Shown here piece after piece: positions 45,856-57,354 of a stretch of DNA of 64,000 nucleotides. A program made the position numbers and the translations under genes. The stretch is from Litoditis marina (taxonomy: Eukaryota; Nematoda; Chromadorea; Rhabditida; Rhabditidae): NCBI GenBank assembly GCA_964036275.1, contig OZ038439.1:6402169-6466168 (forward strand). Direction: 5' to 3'. Numbering within the stretch: position 1 is the stretch's first letter; every line of letters begins with the position of its first letter. The notes beneath the pieces are model-generated. The model worked only from the letters and a program-made list of their open reading frames with translations. It was not told where the DNA came from and ran no database searches.

Positions 45856-46730
45856 ATGTAATAAAGTTGAAACCGATATTTGATTTTTGTGTTTGGTTCC
45901 TTGGTCAGTTCTTGGTTGCCTTTATGGGGAAGCAAGCTCAGAAATATGAAAGTTTAGCGCATTTCTATACAAGTGTCGGACGCTGCGCAGATTAGTTTTT
46001 GTTCAGAGGTCTGCAGACATTCCAAAACAGTTTATTACCATTTTCTTCAAAATACGTCGACCATTTTCCTAGATATTTGCATGAATCACTGAAGGGCAAC
46101 ACGTCTACAAGACACTGAGTTCACGTTCCAAGTAAAATTAGTTGAGAGGAGTTAGAGGGCCCAACGTCTCGCAAAAATGGCTTCCGTGCGGGGCGGCGGC
46201 GGCGGCGGCGGCGACAAAAGTGTCCGCCTCCTCAAATCTCGGCTTAGTTTCGCTCAAAATTAACTTATTCCGAAAATTCTCACATTGCTGAAAAGATATA
46301 AAAAAGTTGAGGTAAACGAATTTTTCAGGTATGTCTGAAATTTGAATATTACGTGTGAGAAAGCCAAGAATGGTCTCGCGAAAAATCATGGATAGACCGG
46401 TTTCGTGAAAATAAAAATGAAAGAAGAGTTTAACGTGTAGTAGAAAGACGTTTTCCAATGAAGACCTTATGACAGGCGGGTACAGCTTGGTTTTCACTCC
46501 TATTCACATGTCTGAATGGAGACTTGGATAAAAGCTCTATTCACGCACGGCGAACGAAGGTTCGATTCCTGCCTGGAGCACAAAAGTTGCTCTCAATTGA
46601 ACGAAGTTATAACTACGCCAATCGTTCTGAAATACGGCGCTGTTAAAAACTCCAATAGAACCTCACTCCTCGTTTAGCTCATTGTTCATAAAATATCATT
46701 TTAATTTAAACTGACCGTTATTTCGTAACT
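45856..46730. other. Intergenic stretch without a supported gene
   Basis: It contains a family fragment with CTGCGCAGATTAGTTTTTGTTC (45985-46050), a (GGC)n tract at 46193-46216 and a B-box-like GGTTCGATTCC at 46560. No coding exon is supported. Confidence 0.45.
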
Positions 46731-47093
46731 ATAGAAAAAGAGTTCAATTAGTATAAAAACGGATGTGAAGAAAGTTAAGATTAGTTTTGGATGAAAAGTG
46801 TGCAAGAAATATGAAAGAAGTCGATAAAAATTATTTGAGGAAGAGGCTAATCTCGCTTTTGTTGAGAAAAAAAACAGAGTGTGAGCTAGATCATTGTGAG
46901 TCGCAGTCAGAAGTTTTCTTTTAGGTAACAAAAAATTCGGTATTCATTTATTTCTGAAACTTTAAACCGAGCTAGATTTGCCTTTTCCTCAAATAATTTT
47001 TATTGAACTTCTTTCATATTTCTTGCACACTTTTCATCCAAAACTAATCTTAACTTTCTTTACATCCGTGTTTATACTAATTCTTCTATTCTT
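46731..47093. mobile_element. Fold-back element with about 110-bp arms
   Basis: Left arm ATAGAAAAAGAGTTCAATTAGTATAAAAACGGATGTGAAGAAAG and right arm CTTTCTTTACATCCGTGTTTATACTAATTCTTCTAT are inverted copies. They continue inward through TTAAGATTAGTTTTGGATGAAAAG and AAGAAATATGAAAGAAGT to AAAATTATTTGAGGAA. No ORF of note. Confidence 0.75.
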
Positions 47094-47234
47094 TATCTCC
47101 CTAACCTCTCTTAGTTCATTGTTCGCTTCCAACACAAAACAAAACATATCGCATCATTAACTTCAACTTTGAGTCGCATATATATTTCACAACTTTCAGT
47201 GGAGTATGCTTTGAATTGATTTTCTTCAGAGGAG

Positions 47235-47433
47235 CTATAGTGGGTGCCAAATGTATAAATTTCTGTCTCTCGCCGGAATCGAACCTGCGAGCAAAATATT
47301 TGTAGCAGGGCGCTAACCACTGTGCTATTAGAGAACATAACCGAAAAGCTTTGGAATCGAAGACATGTGTCCGTACACAGCGGAAAGTGAGATATACAGT
47401 ACCCTCCCGTCTTTCCGTTGGCGACGACTATAG
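47235..47433 (-). mobile_element. tRNA-derived SINE, copy 4
   Basis: A full-length inverted copy from CTATAGTGGGTGCCAAATGTATAAATTTC to CCGTCTTTCCGTTGGCGACGACTATAG. It lies 21 bases from the 3' end of the tRNA-Pro gene, in the same orientation. Confidence 0.85.
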
Positions 47434-47454
47434 AACAGTTTAAATCAAAAATTT

Positions 47455-47526
47455 GGGCCGAACCGGGATTCGAACCCGGGACCTCTCGCACCCAAAGCGA
47501 GAATCATACCCCTAGACCATCCGGCC
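47455..47526 (-). tRNA. tRNA-Pro (anticodon TGG)
   Basis: On the minus strand from 47526, acceptor GGCCGGA pairs with TTCGGCC (one G-T). The D arm is GGTCTAGGGGTATGATTC, the anticodon stem TCTCGC/GCGAGA encloses loop TTTGGGT with TGG, and the T arm is CCGGGTTCGAATCCCGG. All four stems form and both Pol III boxes are intact, so it should read proline CCA codons. Confidence 0.93.
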
Positions 47527-47843
47527 ATGTTATGATAGCGCTTAGCATCGGACACCCGAGCGGAACTCCAGTTTCTGTCTGCATTCAGTGCACAGTAAAA
47601 CTGAAAAGACTAAACAATCAACTACTATGTATAAATTGCTGCGATGAAAGGTATGTAGATAAATAGGCTTATGATTGAAAGCCCAAAAAGGACAAGGAAT
47701 ATCGACTTTCATCTTCTCGCACTAGATACGAGATAAATATTTCGGAACAAATGAGTGGTGGCGAATTGGGACGAAACAGCGAGAACTACAAACAACTGCT
47801 GGTTAGGACAACTTTTAATCACTTTGAGAGAGATCCTAATCCA

Positions 47844-47967
47844 TTGAAGAAGGACGATTATGTGGACCAATCCCGTGTCAACGGTCCTTTACACTGCAAT
47901 TGAAAAATGTATTGCAGTTTAAAGGACTGAAGCGTTGCGATTGGACCACATAATCGTCCTTCTTTAA
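47844..47967. mobile_element. Palindromic MITE family C, copy 2
   Basis: TTGAAGAAGGACGATTATGTGGACCAATC at the left end mirrors GATTGGACCACATAATCGTCCTTCTTTAA at the right. This is the best preserved of the three copies. Confidence 0.85.
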
Positions 47968-48099
47968 CCATTCTAAAATGTCTTGTTTCTTTTCACAATA
48001 CTTGCCATTTGTGTTCGAAATGTTTTTCCGGTCAAAAAAGGAGTTTATTCTACTTTTTTTTGCTTGATTCGAGACAAGCTGTCACGAACGTTTTATTGG

Positions 48100-48945
48100 C
48101 ATACGGTCCGCGACAGCCGGGCGTCGTTTCACCGCGCAAACTTGCGTATTTTTCAGCAAAAAGTAAAAATCCGATCCGCCACTCAGAAACATTGGCGCCA
48201 ATTAGCAGGAGTTAGCGCTAATTGGCAGAGATACCGTAATCCAAAAATTCAATTTTAAAGGAAGAGGCTGCTGAAAACTTCTTAATAACTAAAGAAAAGC
48301 AGTGATACGACTGAAACAGTACACAATGAGGTTTCTCAGAGTGAAGTTTCAGGAAAAAATCCTTTTTTTTTCAAAATATTAATAGCGTAGAAAACAGGTT
48401 TTGTCTCTTACGTGTTCATGGGATGAAAATACTATTTCCATCTGATGACGATATGTAAATAAATCTTCCCATGGAGGTCGACTATAAACAAACCATACCG
48501 AGGTAAAGTTATACCGACCCCCACCGACAGCAAACCATACCGAGGGGGTGAAACCCTACCGACCTCCTTAATCAACACCGAATATGCATTCACCTGTTCT
48601 TCTCAACAGTTTTTTGTTCGGAATATGGTGAATGCGAGACAGTCACGGTGAAAAACACATGTCAGTAGTGAGTACTCTGTAGGTAGGTATGTATTCACCC
48701 TTTCGGTATGGTTTGCTTTAGGTAGGAAATTGGTTTGGTTTCACCTCGTATGGTTTATACCCCAACCATTGACTTTAAAATGTCGTATATGGACATTTGT
48801 GTACATTTTTTAATGTTTGTCGCCTTGAAAAGCTGATTTTCGGCTAGGTGACGTCGCACGAAAAATGCGAAATTGGCAGAAGTTGGCAGCCTAACGTAAA
48901 AATTGGCATGCCAATTGGCAGGAATCTGTCTGAGCAATTTTTTTC
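48100..48945. repeat. Repeat-rich intergenic block
   Basis: It contains GGCGCCAATTAGC/GCTAATTGGCAG motifs and TTGGCAG/ATTGGCATGCCAATTGGCAG repeats. AAACCATACCGAGG units (48490-48545) are mirrored by TTCGGTATGGTTTG and CCTCGTATGGTTT (48700-48755). It is probably one or more decayed fold-back elements. Confidence 0.45.
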
Positions 48946-49020
48946 AGTTTTTATAAGTTTTTTGTTATCGTGTAACGGTTTCAATTACATTTTTTGTTGT
49001 TTCATTAGTTAGAATATTTT

Positions 49021-49022
49021 AG
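49021..49022 (+). promoter_or_regulatory. Probable spliced-leader acceptor for the CoREST gene
   Basis: GAATATTTTAG ends three bases before the ATG at 49026. Confidence 0.55.
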
Positions 49023-49025
49023 GAA

Positions 49026-52000
49026 ATGGCCTCTACCAGTGGACCTGTCGTGGAAAAGAGCGAACAGCCGCAGTCTTCGGTCTCAAATGCAGTCAATGAT
49101 GCTTTGGTCAGTTTTCACGTCTAATTGTTTGAATGTTCTAGGCTTTTATGATGGTGAACCATATAAAAGTTGTAAAAATGTACTTATACACAAATTTATC
49201 TAGGCGTAGCGTTTTAGAGGTTCTCATGAGCCCAAATCAAAACTTCTAATGAAATATTTTGCTTCAATGTGAATGTCAGGACAGGACGGCCAGATAAATG
49301 CAATTCAATGTTGAATATCCAACTATATTCAAGGAAATTTGCGAATTAATACATTTTTAATAGGAACAACGAATATATCTTTTACAGTTTAGTCGAACTG
49401 TCCTCGAACGTCACTAAAAGTACGGTTCGACAATTCGACAGAAAAGAGTCCGTTTTTTTTTAGATTCAATCACCCATTTGACGATTCTGCATCTAAAATA
49501 GACGAATTCCCTTATTTCCGCTCAAAAAATAGCCCGTTTCTTCTTGGTGTATGGTCAGATTTGTGGTATTTCAGTCGGAAGACCCGGAGTCCTCAAATTC
49601 TTCGCCTTCTCCATCTAAAATGGCACGGGGCGCACCCTCTCCTGCGGTTAGTTTTCAGTTGTTTTCGTTGTGCCACAGTTGTTCACCTGTCCTTCAAGTT
49701 CAACTTCAAGCTCAAAGTAATTCAAATTTATTTTTATCATATTGATTTTCATGAGATCCTAATCGGGCGAGAGAAAATAGGTGAATATCACCGAATTAAA
49801 GGTCTTAAGTGTTTTGCGTCAGCGACTGTACTCAAACGTGTCCCATTTTATGACTGAAATCTAGCACGCACAAACACACAGTTTGGAACGAATTTGCTTA
49901 AATCAGCATCAGATTCAATAATATGCGAGTTTTTCAAAAAAGATATTTGTTGTACGGTGTTAGAACTTGTAATCATTTTATGTATGTCCTATTAAATCCT
50001 GAATCGTACATGTAAATCGTGCAAATATTCTGATGTTTTTGATTTGTTCCAGAAGGGAGTGAAACGAACAATCCGAACGCGCGCTCGAAAGGATCGATTT
50101 GAGTCGGAAGAAAATGAGGAAAATGATGAAGAAGAGGAGGAAGAGAGAGAAAAAGAGGAAGAGGAACAGACGAAGAAGAAGAAATGTTAGTTGCAAGTTG
50201 GCTTTATTTTTGTATTGAGTTAGAATTCACCTGTGCTCAAATTCAAATACGGGCTCTATTTAGTTCAATTTCGAGGAAATGGGCAAAGCTGGCTAGTTTT
50301 GATGTAAAGTTGTGGAATTGGACTCAGGAACACAGAACAAGACACATCAGCTGCGACTATTCTAAAAAACGAATACCGTTTTCAGATTCACATTCACACA
50401 CGAAAAAATTTATGGCTTTGCATCAATGTAGGCAATTTTCTCAATATAGCTGAAGAGGGTTCCGATTATTTTCATTTTTCCTGTCTTTTTGGATAGTTTT
50501 TTTGGAATATGAACGCATTTTCTTTCAGCATCAGCCGCCGCCAACAACAGCTCTTCTGGCGACGCCAGAATTCATGTGGGAGGCAAATTTCAGGTAATTT
50601 GTTTTGATTTTGGATCGATTGGTCCTGATTATCGATTGAACAAAACACGAGGTGCTATGATTTTTTATCTGCACTGGTTCAGTAATATAAACCGACAGTA
50701 TAGACGGGACAGGGGGCTTATGTTGGTTTGGTTCAAAAAAAGGTTATATCAGTTTGTTTGGTTGGTTTGTTTTTGGTTTCCTACATCTCATGTTCAGCGA
50801 ATAACGCTACGCTAGTCTAAGCGGACAAACTCCTTTTTTCGTTGATGCGAGATTTTAGTTCACGCATAGCTAATTTGAGTCGTTTAGTTGAAGTCTTGAA
50901 GACGAGATGTTACTGTTTTCGTTTTCAGGCGACAATTCCTGCCGAATTGAATGATTTGGAGCGATGGAAAGAGAGTGAAGAAAAGGAGAAAGAATATGTA
51001 AGTGCGGTATTATATTTATAGTTTTGTATTCCAATTTGACGATCTACTTGTGACGTAAAATGTTCGTATTTATGAAACTATTGTTTCATGTTCTAGTATG
51101 TACCATTAAAAGAAATGAGTGAATAGTCTGCAAGAACGAGTCTATTTTCGATTGAAAATAGTCAAACGGTGATATGTCCCATTAAAAGTAGGCAATTCAC
51201 TAGTTTCGAATCTTTCCGGCGTTGTGGACATTACAGTTTTCCATATATACATTATTATAGAGAGCGTGTAATAGTTTTATCACTTTTGTATTTTTATATT
51301 TATTGATTGTTGCAGTGTTTCTGGAAATGTGCCCCTAATGTGGACGAGGCAGAATTGAATTCGTATTTGGAAGAAGCGGCTGTCTACCATCTCACTATCG
51401 ATAAGGTAGATCAAATTTTCTGTTTTTTCGTATTTCGTATTTTATATGATTGAAATAGTGTTAGTGAGTCAGGGTATTCGTTTTCAACACTCATTTTATA
51501 CTTTTATACTAGCTATGACCACACTTTTTTGAGGTTGGTTGTTGGCATATAGTTTGTAGTTTGACGGTTGTGATCCCAATTAGTAGCTGGTTGGATCCGT
51601 TCGAATCCGACAAGCTTGTAATCCAAATTGGTCAACTGGACAATTTATATGTGTCAGTACTTATTATCTTTATTTGTACTTCCAGATATAAATGAAATAC
51701 ATTATTCTAAATCTAATAAATTCTTTATTTCCAGGCCCTGTTTATCCTGCAATCGTGTTGTTTCGACTTCAACGTGGCCATTCGAATGATGAAGAAACAG
51801 ACCTCAGTGGGGGAGGATTGGAACGAAGATGACGTCATTCTATTCAAACAGGCATTCCAACTGTTCGGGAAGAACTTCAGCAAGATCAGACAGGCGGTTA
51901 GTTGTATTATTGATTTGTCTACATATAAAGAAGATACGGCAAGTGGCTGGTTTGTGGTTAGCGTACCGAGAAACGGGAATGTTTCGACTTTGTATACTCA

Positions 52001-55000
52001 ATCCATGCAATTTGTAACGAATGAAACACATCATAATTGTTGAGCACGAACTTCAGCAAGATTAGGCAGGCGGTTCCTACTCCTCAAACTACACAACTAC
52101 AGTGAGGGTTTACAAAGAATCAGTGACAACGGGTTACTTTCGGTCAAAATCGGGATAATTTGACTCTTTTGATGACATCAATTTGCTCGAATTAATGAGA
52201 AACACGGGTTTCTTCTGTTTGTTAGTCACATAGGTGCGATACCCAAGTTACCTGACTGGGTGATTCTTAACTTTTCTTTGGTTAGTTGGACACATAATTT
52301 TTTAAATAATCCTGGGTTTATTGGGTTATTACCTAGCGGGGACCTAAACGTTTTAGATCTTTCGGTGGAGGGGATGTTTAACTGTTCAAACTCTCAAACA
52401 TGCACTATCCCACTATGTTTAGTCACACCTTGCAGGCTCACGGTTGTTTTCTAAAATTCTTCAATTGAGGCATCATATATATTTATTTGGATTTTATTGT
52501 GTGTTTATTCGGTTGTGTTTTCCAGTTGCCGCACCGCCCCCTCTCGAGCATCATCCAGCACTATTATTCGGTCAAGAAACAGTGGAAACAACGCAGTTTC
52601 ATCCAGGAAAAACAGGCGGAAAACACGGAGGAAACGTCGGACGACGAGTACGTCATTTGCAGCGGTCGTTGGGCGAAATGTATATCAATCTTGACCGAAT
52701 AGTAAGGGAAAAATCGAAAACGGGCGTTTTTTCTGCGAAAAGAAACTAAATTTCATATTTTCTGACAAAAACCTATGAGGTTTGAGGTATCTGAATTGAG
52801 AAAAGGTTGTGTCGGCCATGAAGAATAACGGGTGAACAATTTCGCCTCAGCGATCTATTTTTGAGACGAGTAAATTATTTATCTAACCGCGTTTCTCGGT
52901 AACCGAAACGAAAAACTGGTTAGCCTCTAATTTAACGTGAAATTTGGTTTTGAGTTTTGAGTGTTATGTCTAGGTTACCTACTCAGATAACCCCGGAGAG
53001 AGAGGGTACCAAAAAGGTTCGGTTACTTCGTTACTTGACAATTGGCCGATCCGCCGATCGAGTCTCATGTGTAATATTTCCAGACATGAGTATCACCTTC
53101 CGATCGGTCATTGTTCGGGCGAAGACGGAAAACCCACTGCAGAACAGTATGTTATATTATTATATTCCTATTTTTTAATGCTTTGTTTCTGAATACATTT
53201 ATACTCTGGTGAAGTTATCCTAATAGCCGTGAAATCCAAAAAAACGGGCTCCTACTTTGTCCATTATCGACAAAATTGTCGACTTTTTGATAGACACTCA
53301 ATTCAAGAACTTTCACGTCTTCAAGTCAAAATAACGGACTGTGTTTTGTAGAATAGTCGCATCGGTGTGCGCTCTGGATATTCATCGTATTTTTCACTCG
53401 TACCTCAGTAAATTTGCCTAAGTAGCCAGGGAAAACCCAGGAACGGGCTATTTTTAGCCGAAATGCCGAAAACGAAGAAATTTTGTCTATTTTCGATGCA
53501 AAGTTATTCCATTTTATGATCTAAAAACCGGACTCCGTTTGGTTCAATGGCTTACGTTTTTCGATTTCCAGTCTTCTGGAGTTCGCCGCCCGTTTCGAGG
53601 ATGGAATGTGTGTGAATTGTGGCCACATCGTCAAGTCATTGTCAGAGACTGAGGGGAAGAAGATGTGCTACGCGTGCACCATTTACTACAGGTATACTTT
53701 AGAATATGATACACTTTAGAATTGATACAACTATATGCTTTAGAAGATAAAACATTCATTTGATTGGTTGGGCACTCTCGTTTGACTAGTTACTCCTACT
53801 ATGGTCAAACACAAGATGACGTTAAGTTCACGTAATCGTGTGTTGGCATCTCTGTTGATGGGGAAGTAATTGATTATTTAACAGCACTAGCAGTTATACA
53901 TTTCGGGTATGTTCTCATTGTTTTTCATTCGATCAGTTGACATTGACATTTTGTAGTTTCCATTTATCGATTTTCCTTTTTTCAGATCGAATAAATCGAT
54001 GCGACCCTGTCAGTTCCTATCAACGATTCGCGACGAAGAAATGAAGAAACACACCATGTGTCCTCCTGGTTCGTATTTTTCAGTATTCTTTGTACTTTTA
54101 TATTAGAAGTTTACATCTCGTTGACATGTGAACATACAATATCAAGTTACTGAGAGAGTTTGCTCTCAATTGTCAATTCTCAAAAAAGTCATAGTTAGCT
54201 TTGGATCCCACCTCATTTATATTGTAGTGCTCGATGAAAGATCTTCTGATTTATCAAAGATCAACAATGTAGAATTTCCTTGTCAGAAAACAGAAAATAC
54301 TTTTTTCTGATCTGATATTTTTTTGACTAAAATTGACTGTCAGAGTTTATGTATTTTCTGTTTCAGATATGCTGGAGGTAGTGGCTGATTTCGCCGAGTT
54401 TGCCGCCAGTGGAAAGATTTGTGTGGAGGAGGAAAATACAGAAGAAGATGAGGTTGCTATAATAGTTACAAAAGTTTTATTGCGTATTTTATTGACTATT
54501 ACAACATCATGCACATCATTATGCACCTATGAATTCATACGAAACTAGTTCACTAGATTTCAAATTCTCAAACCTTGGTTTTTTTAGTATTCAAAAATGC
54601 GTAAACCAATATTGAGAAGTGATTGCTATATTCACACATATTTTACAACCAAAACCAAAAATCTGTCTTTTTTCGATATATTGACAAAAGGTGCTGCTAC
54701 CTGCTAATTTGCATGATTATCATGACTAGCTCATTCGCTCACAATAATTTCTTCCTCACAAAGATAATACAGCAGGTTGTGTTGTGACTTCAGTATCGAA
54801 TGCATGTGAATAGATGGTCTAGTTCACATAGAACATGCATATTGTGAGTGGAAGCACGGAAAGTCTCGGATTCTTAAAATCCAGTCTCCTTCAATTCAAT
54901 TTAAATTAGTTTAGTTGTATTAGTAAATCTGACTATTTTGTTCCAGTCGCCCAGCTCCACCTCCAAGCCGGTGCTGACAGTGTTCGAGACGCCCAAGACG

Positions 55001-57354
55001 AAATCTGATCAGGCGCTAGAGTAGGTTTCATTTCTAGTTATTCCGGGTCCACTCTTCAAAATCTATACAGCCGGCTGTCTGAAAGTTATACACGTGGGAA
55101 GTCAGCGCGTACTTTTTTCCCAACAGTAAGGTATGACTATTCTACAAAAATTAATCTTTTTTGATTCAATTGTGTGAAAATTGATGGATTGCATCAAGAA
55201 TAATCAATTTGGGCGAAATATTAGTTCATTTTCCGGAATGATTATGACTATTTGAACAACTCTGCTAGAGTTTGTTTTTTATGTATTAAATGGTCTTAGT
55301 TTAATGTTTGATCCTTGTACTTTGATGTTTGTAGTTTGCTGTTTTTAGTTCGATGCATCGCGAGGTGACAGAGTTGAAGGTGGCCTGCGTGCGAATGGAA
55401 AACCGCCTGGAAAAGGAGGAGAAGGAGCTGCCTGACGTGAACAAGTACAGGTTCCACAATGCACTGACAACATTGAATACTTAGTTAGAAATAGCTGAAA
55501 TTACCTTTTTCTGTCGAAAATCGAGAAATTCGCCAATTCTGTTGTATCGTGAGAAGACTGAAGAAGTAGTAGATTGATTCCAATAAATAGACAATAGATG
55601 TTGAAAAATGAAAAGCCAAGAGTGAACGAAGAAAGCCTTATTCTGTGCCAGCAATAGAAAAGGAAAGAAAGTAAATAGAAACAGATAAAATGGGAGCTAA
55701 GCTTAATACAAGTCATATAGTATCACATATTGTAGTCACATGTAGTTGTAGATACTATAAGTCTACTAGGCTCCCACAAACATCAAAAAGTTGGCGGTTC
55801 ACACATGCAACCAGGTTGCATACAACCAAAATGCAACCGTGTTGCATGTGTAAAGAAAATTCGGTTGCTTTTGGTTGCTTTTCAATTGCAACCAAACACT
55901 CAATTTTCGAACATTTTCCTGTTTTCAATGCAATTTGGTTGCTTCGGTTGCATTTGGAAAGCAACCGAGCTGTCTTTACACATGCAACCTGGTTGCTTGT
56001 GTGATTGGCCCAAAAAGTGTGTCCAATGTTCTCATTGCAGGCAAATGATGAAAGACGTTCGCAAGGATAATCGAGTTCGACTGGTTCACACGTGGTCGGA
56101 ATCGGACAAGTTCAGCGCCTTTCACTGTCAGTTTAGTTCGTTGTTTACTGACTTCTTGAATGTTACGAATCGCTGCTGTACTGTAAATGGATATGTAAAT
56201 GTGGCACTGAATAAAAGTATCTATATCATGTGTCCTTTGCCTAAATGTCAGATCGTAGTACTTCAATAACGGGCTTCCTTTCTGTAGATATTTTCATGAA
56301 ATTGTTCTTGTACAAATAATTGTAAGACAGTTTTCATTGTAAAGAGATTCATTATAATCTTTCAATCACTTTTGTTTGGGTGCGGAAGTACGAACTTCTC
56401 GGTACTTACCGATTGTCACTCACATGCAAATCAGAATTGTACCAAGTTGTGTATTTTCAACTATAAATGTTAGGATATACATCCATTCCTACACTGCGTC
56501 TCTCCACTTTCCACGATCTATCATCAGTTCTCTGCGCTTTCAGGCCTGATTCGCTACAAACTCGATTTCCGTGCTGTTTCCGAGGTTTTGCGAACGAAGT
56601 CACCCGAAATGGTTCGACTTTTCTACGCGGACAACAAACAGCGAATCGATAAGGTCAGTCTTACCTTTCACACGTGTCACTTGATCTGTCACACGTGTTC
56701 CCAGTCCACAATTGGTTTTTACTACCTGTATTTTGCAAGAATTTGACTATTGCCGGTACAGTATAATGAAATTTCAATATTTGTGATGATATAATGGTCT
56801 GCGGCATAGAAAAGTGGTACTACTTCACAGGTGCATGCAGATTGTAATAGATGTTTCGATAAGCAAATGTAAAGTAATTTTGACAGTTTCCGATGCAGAC
56901 AACATCATAAACGAGATGTTTTAGTCATACATCAGCAAGGTCCAGACTATTATACAGAAAATGTCCGTTTGCAGAACTAAGTACTTGAAAATTAACGATT
57001 CTGCATCAAAAATAGACATATTTGCCTGTTTTCAGCTAAAAAGTAGCTCGTTTTCGATTATTTGTGGAAATTTGGACAAACGTGCTGGGGTCTGTACACA
57101 TCAAAGTGTGATATTTGTCAAAAGTCAAATGTTCTGATTTTCTTTTTGGTATTGAACGTAGCCGAATTCTCACAAAATACCCAGTTTGGAACCATTTTCC
57201 TGATTTTCTGGTCAAAGACTGATATTTGTAATGTTTTCAGTGTATTTCTGACGTGGCGGAGACTGGCGGCGAATGGCCGGTTCTAGTGAAAGAAGAGAGA
57301 AAAAGAGAGGAGAGCGAAGACTCATCGAGTTCTCTTTCTACGTCTTCCCATTGA
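49026..57354 (+). CDS. spr-1: CoREST-family corepressor (ELM2-SANT-SANT)
   Basis: Sixteen exons: 49026-49106, 49575-49646, 50053-50185, 50529-50593, 50929-50997, 51316-51405, 51735-51896, 52526-52647, 53572-53691, 53986-54068, 54367-54452, 54947-55020, 55349-55450, 56041-56126, 56544-56653 and 57241-57354. Every phase closes, giving 522 aa. An acidic/basic N-terminus precedes an ELM2 domain (about 109-195; RIHVGGKFQATIPAEL ... ALFILQSCCFDFNVAIRMM). SANT1 follows (about 198-250; WNEDDVILFKQAF ... LPHRPLSSIIQHYY), then CxxC-x15-CxxC at 278-300, a coiled-coil linker (about 387-420; the LSD1-binding part in other CoRESTs) and a diverged SANT2 (DFRAVSEVLRTKSPEMVRLFY). It would scaffold histone demethylase and deacetylase in the nucleus. 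Choosing spr-1 over rcor-1 is inference from remembered chromosome location. Confidence 0.88.
52045..52075 (+). repeat. Degenerate echo of an exon-7 splice donor (CoREST gene)
   Basis: GCACGAACTTCAGCAAGATTAGGCAGGCGGTT repeats the end of exon 7 with its donor (AGAACTTCAGCAAGATCAGACAGGCG|GTT at 51872-51899), about 175 bases downstream in the following intron. Confidence 0.65.
55790..56015. mobile_element. MITE-like element packed with GGTTGC/GCAACC
   Basis: About a dozen GGTTGC or GCAACC units occur in 220 bp, with related inverted ends (GTTCACACATGCAACCAGGTTGCAT and ATGCAACCTGGTTGCTTGTGTGATTGG). It lies just before the acceptor of CoREST exon 14 (56041). Confidence 0.6.

Noticed and set aside
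46527..46590. Possible tRNA/SINE piece with GGTTCGATTCCTGCC
   Set aside because: Only a B-box is present; no A-box or stems at the right spacing.
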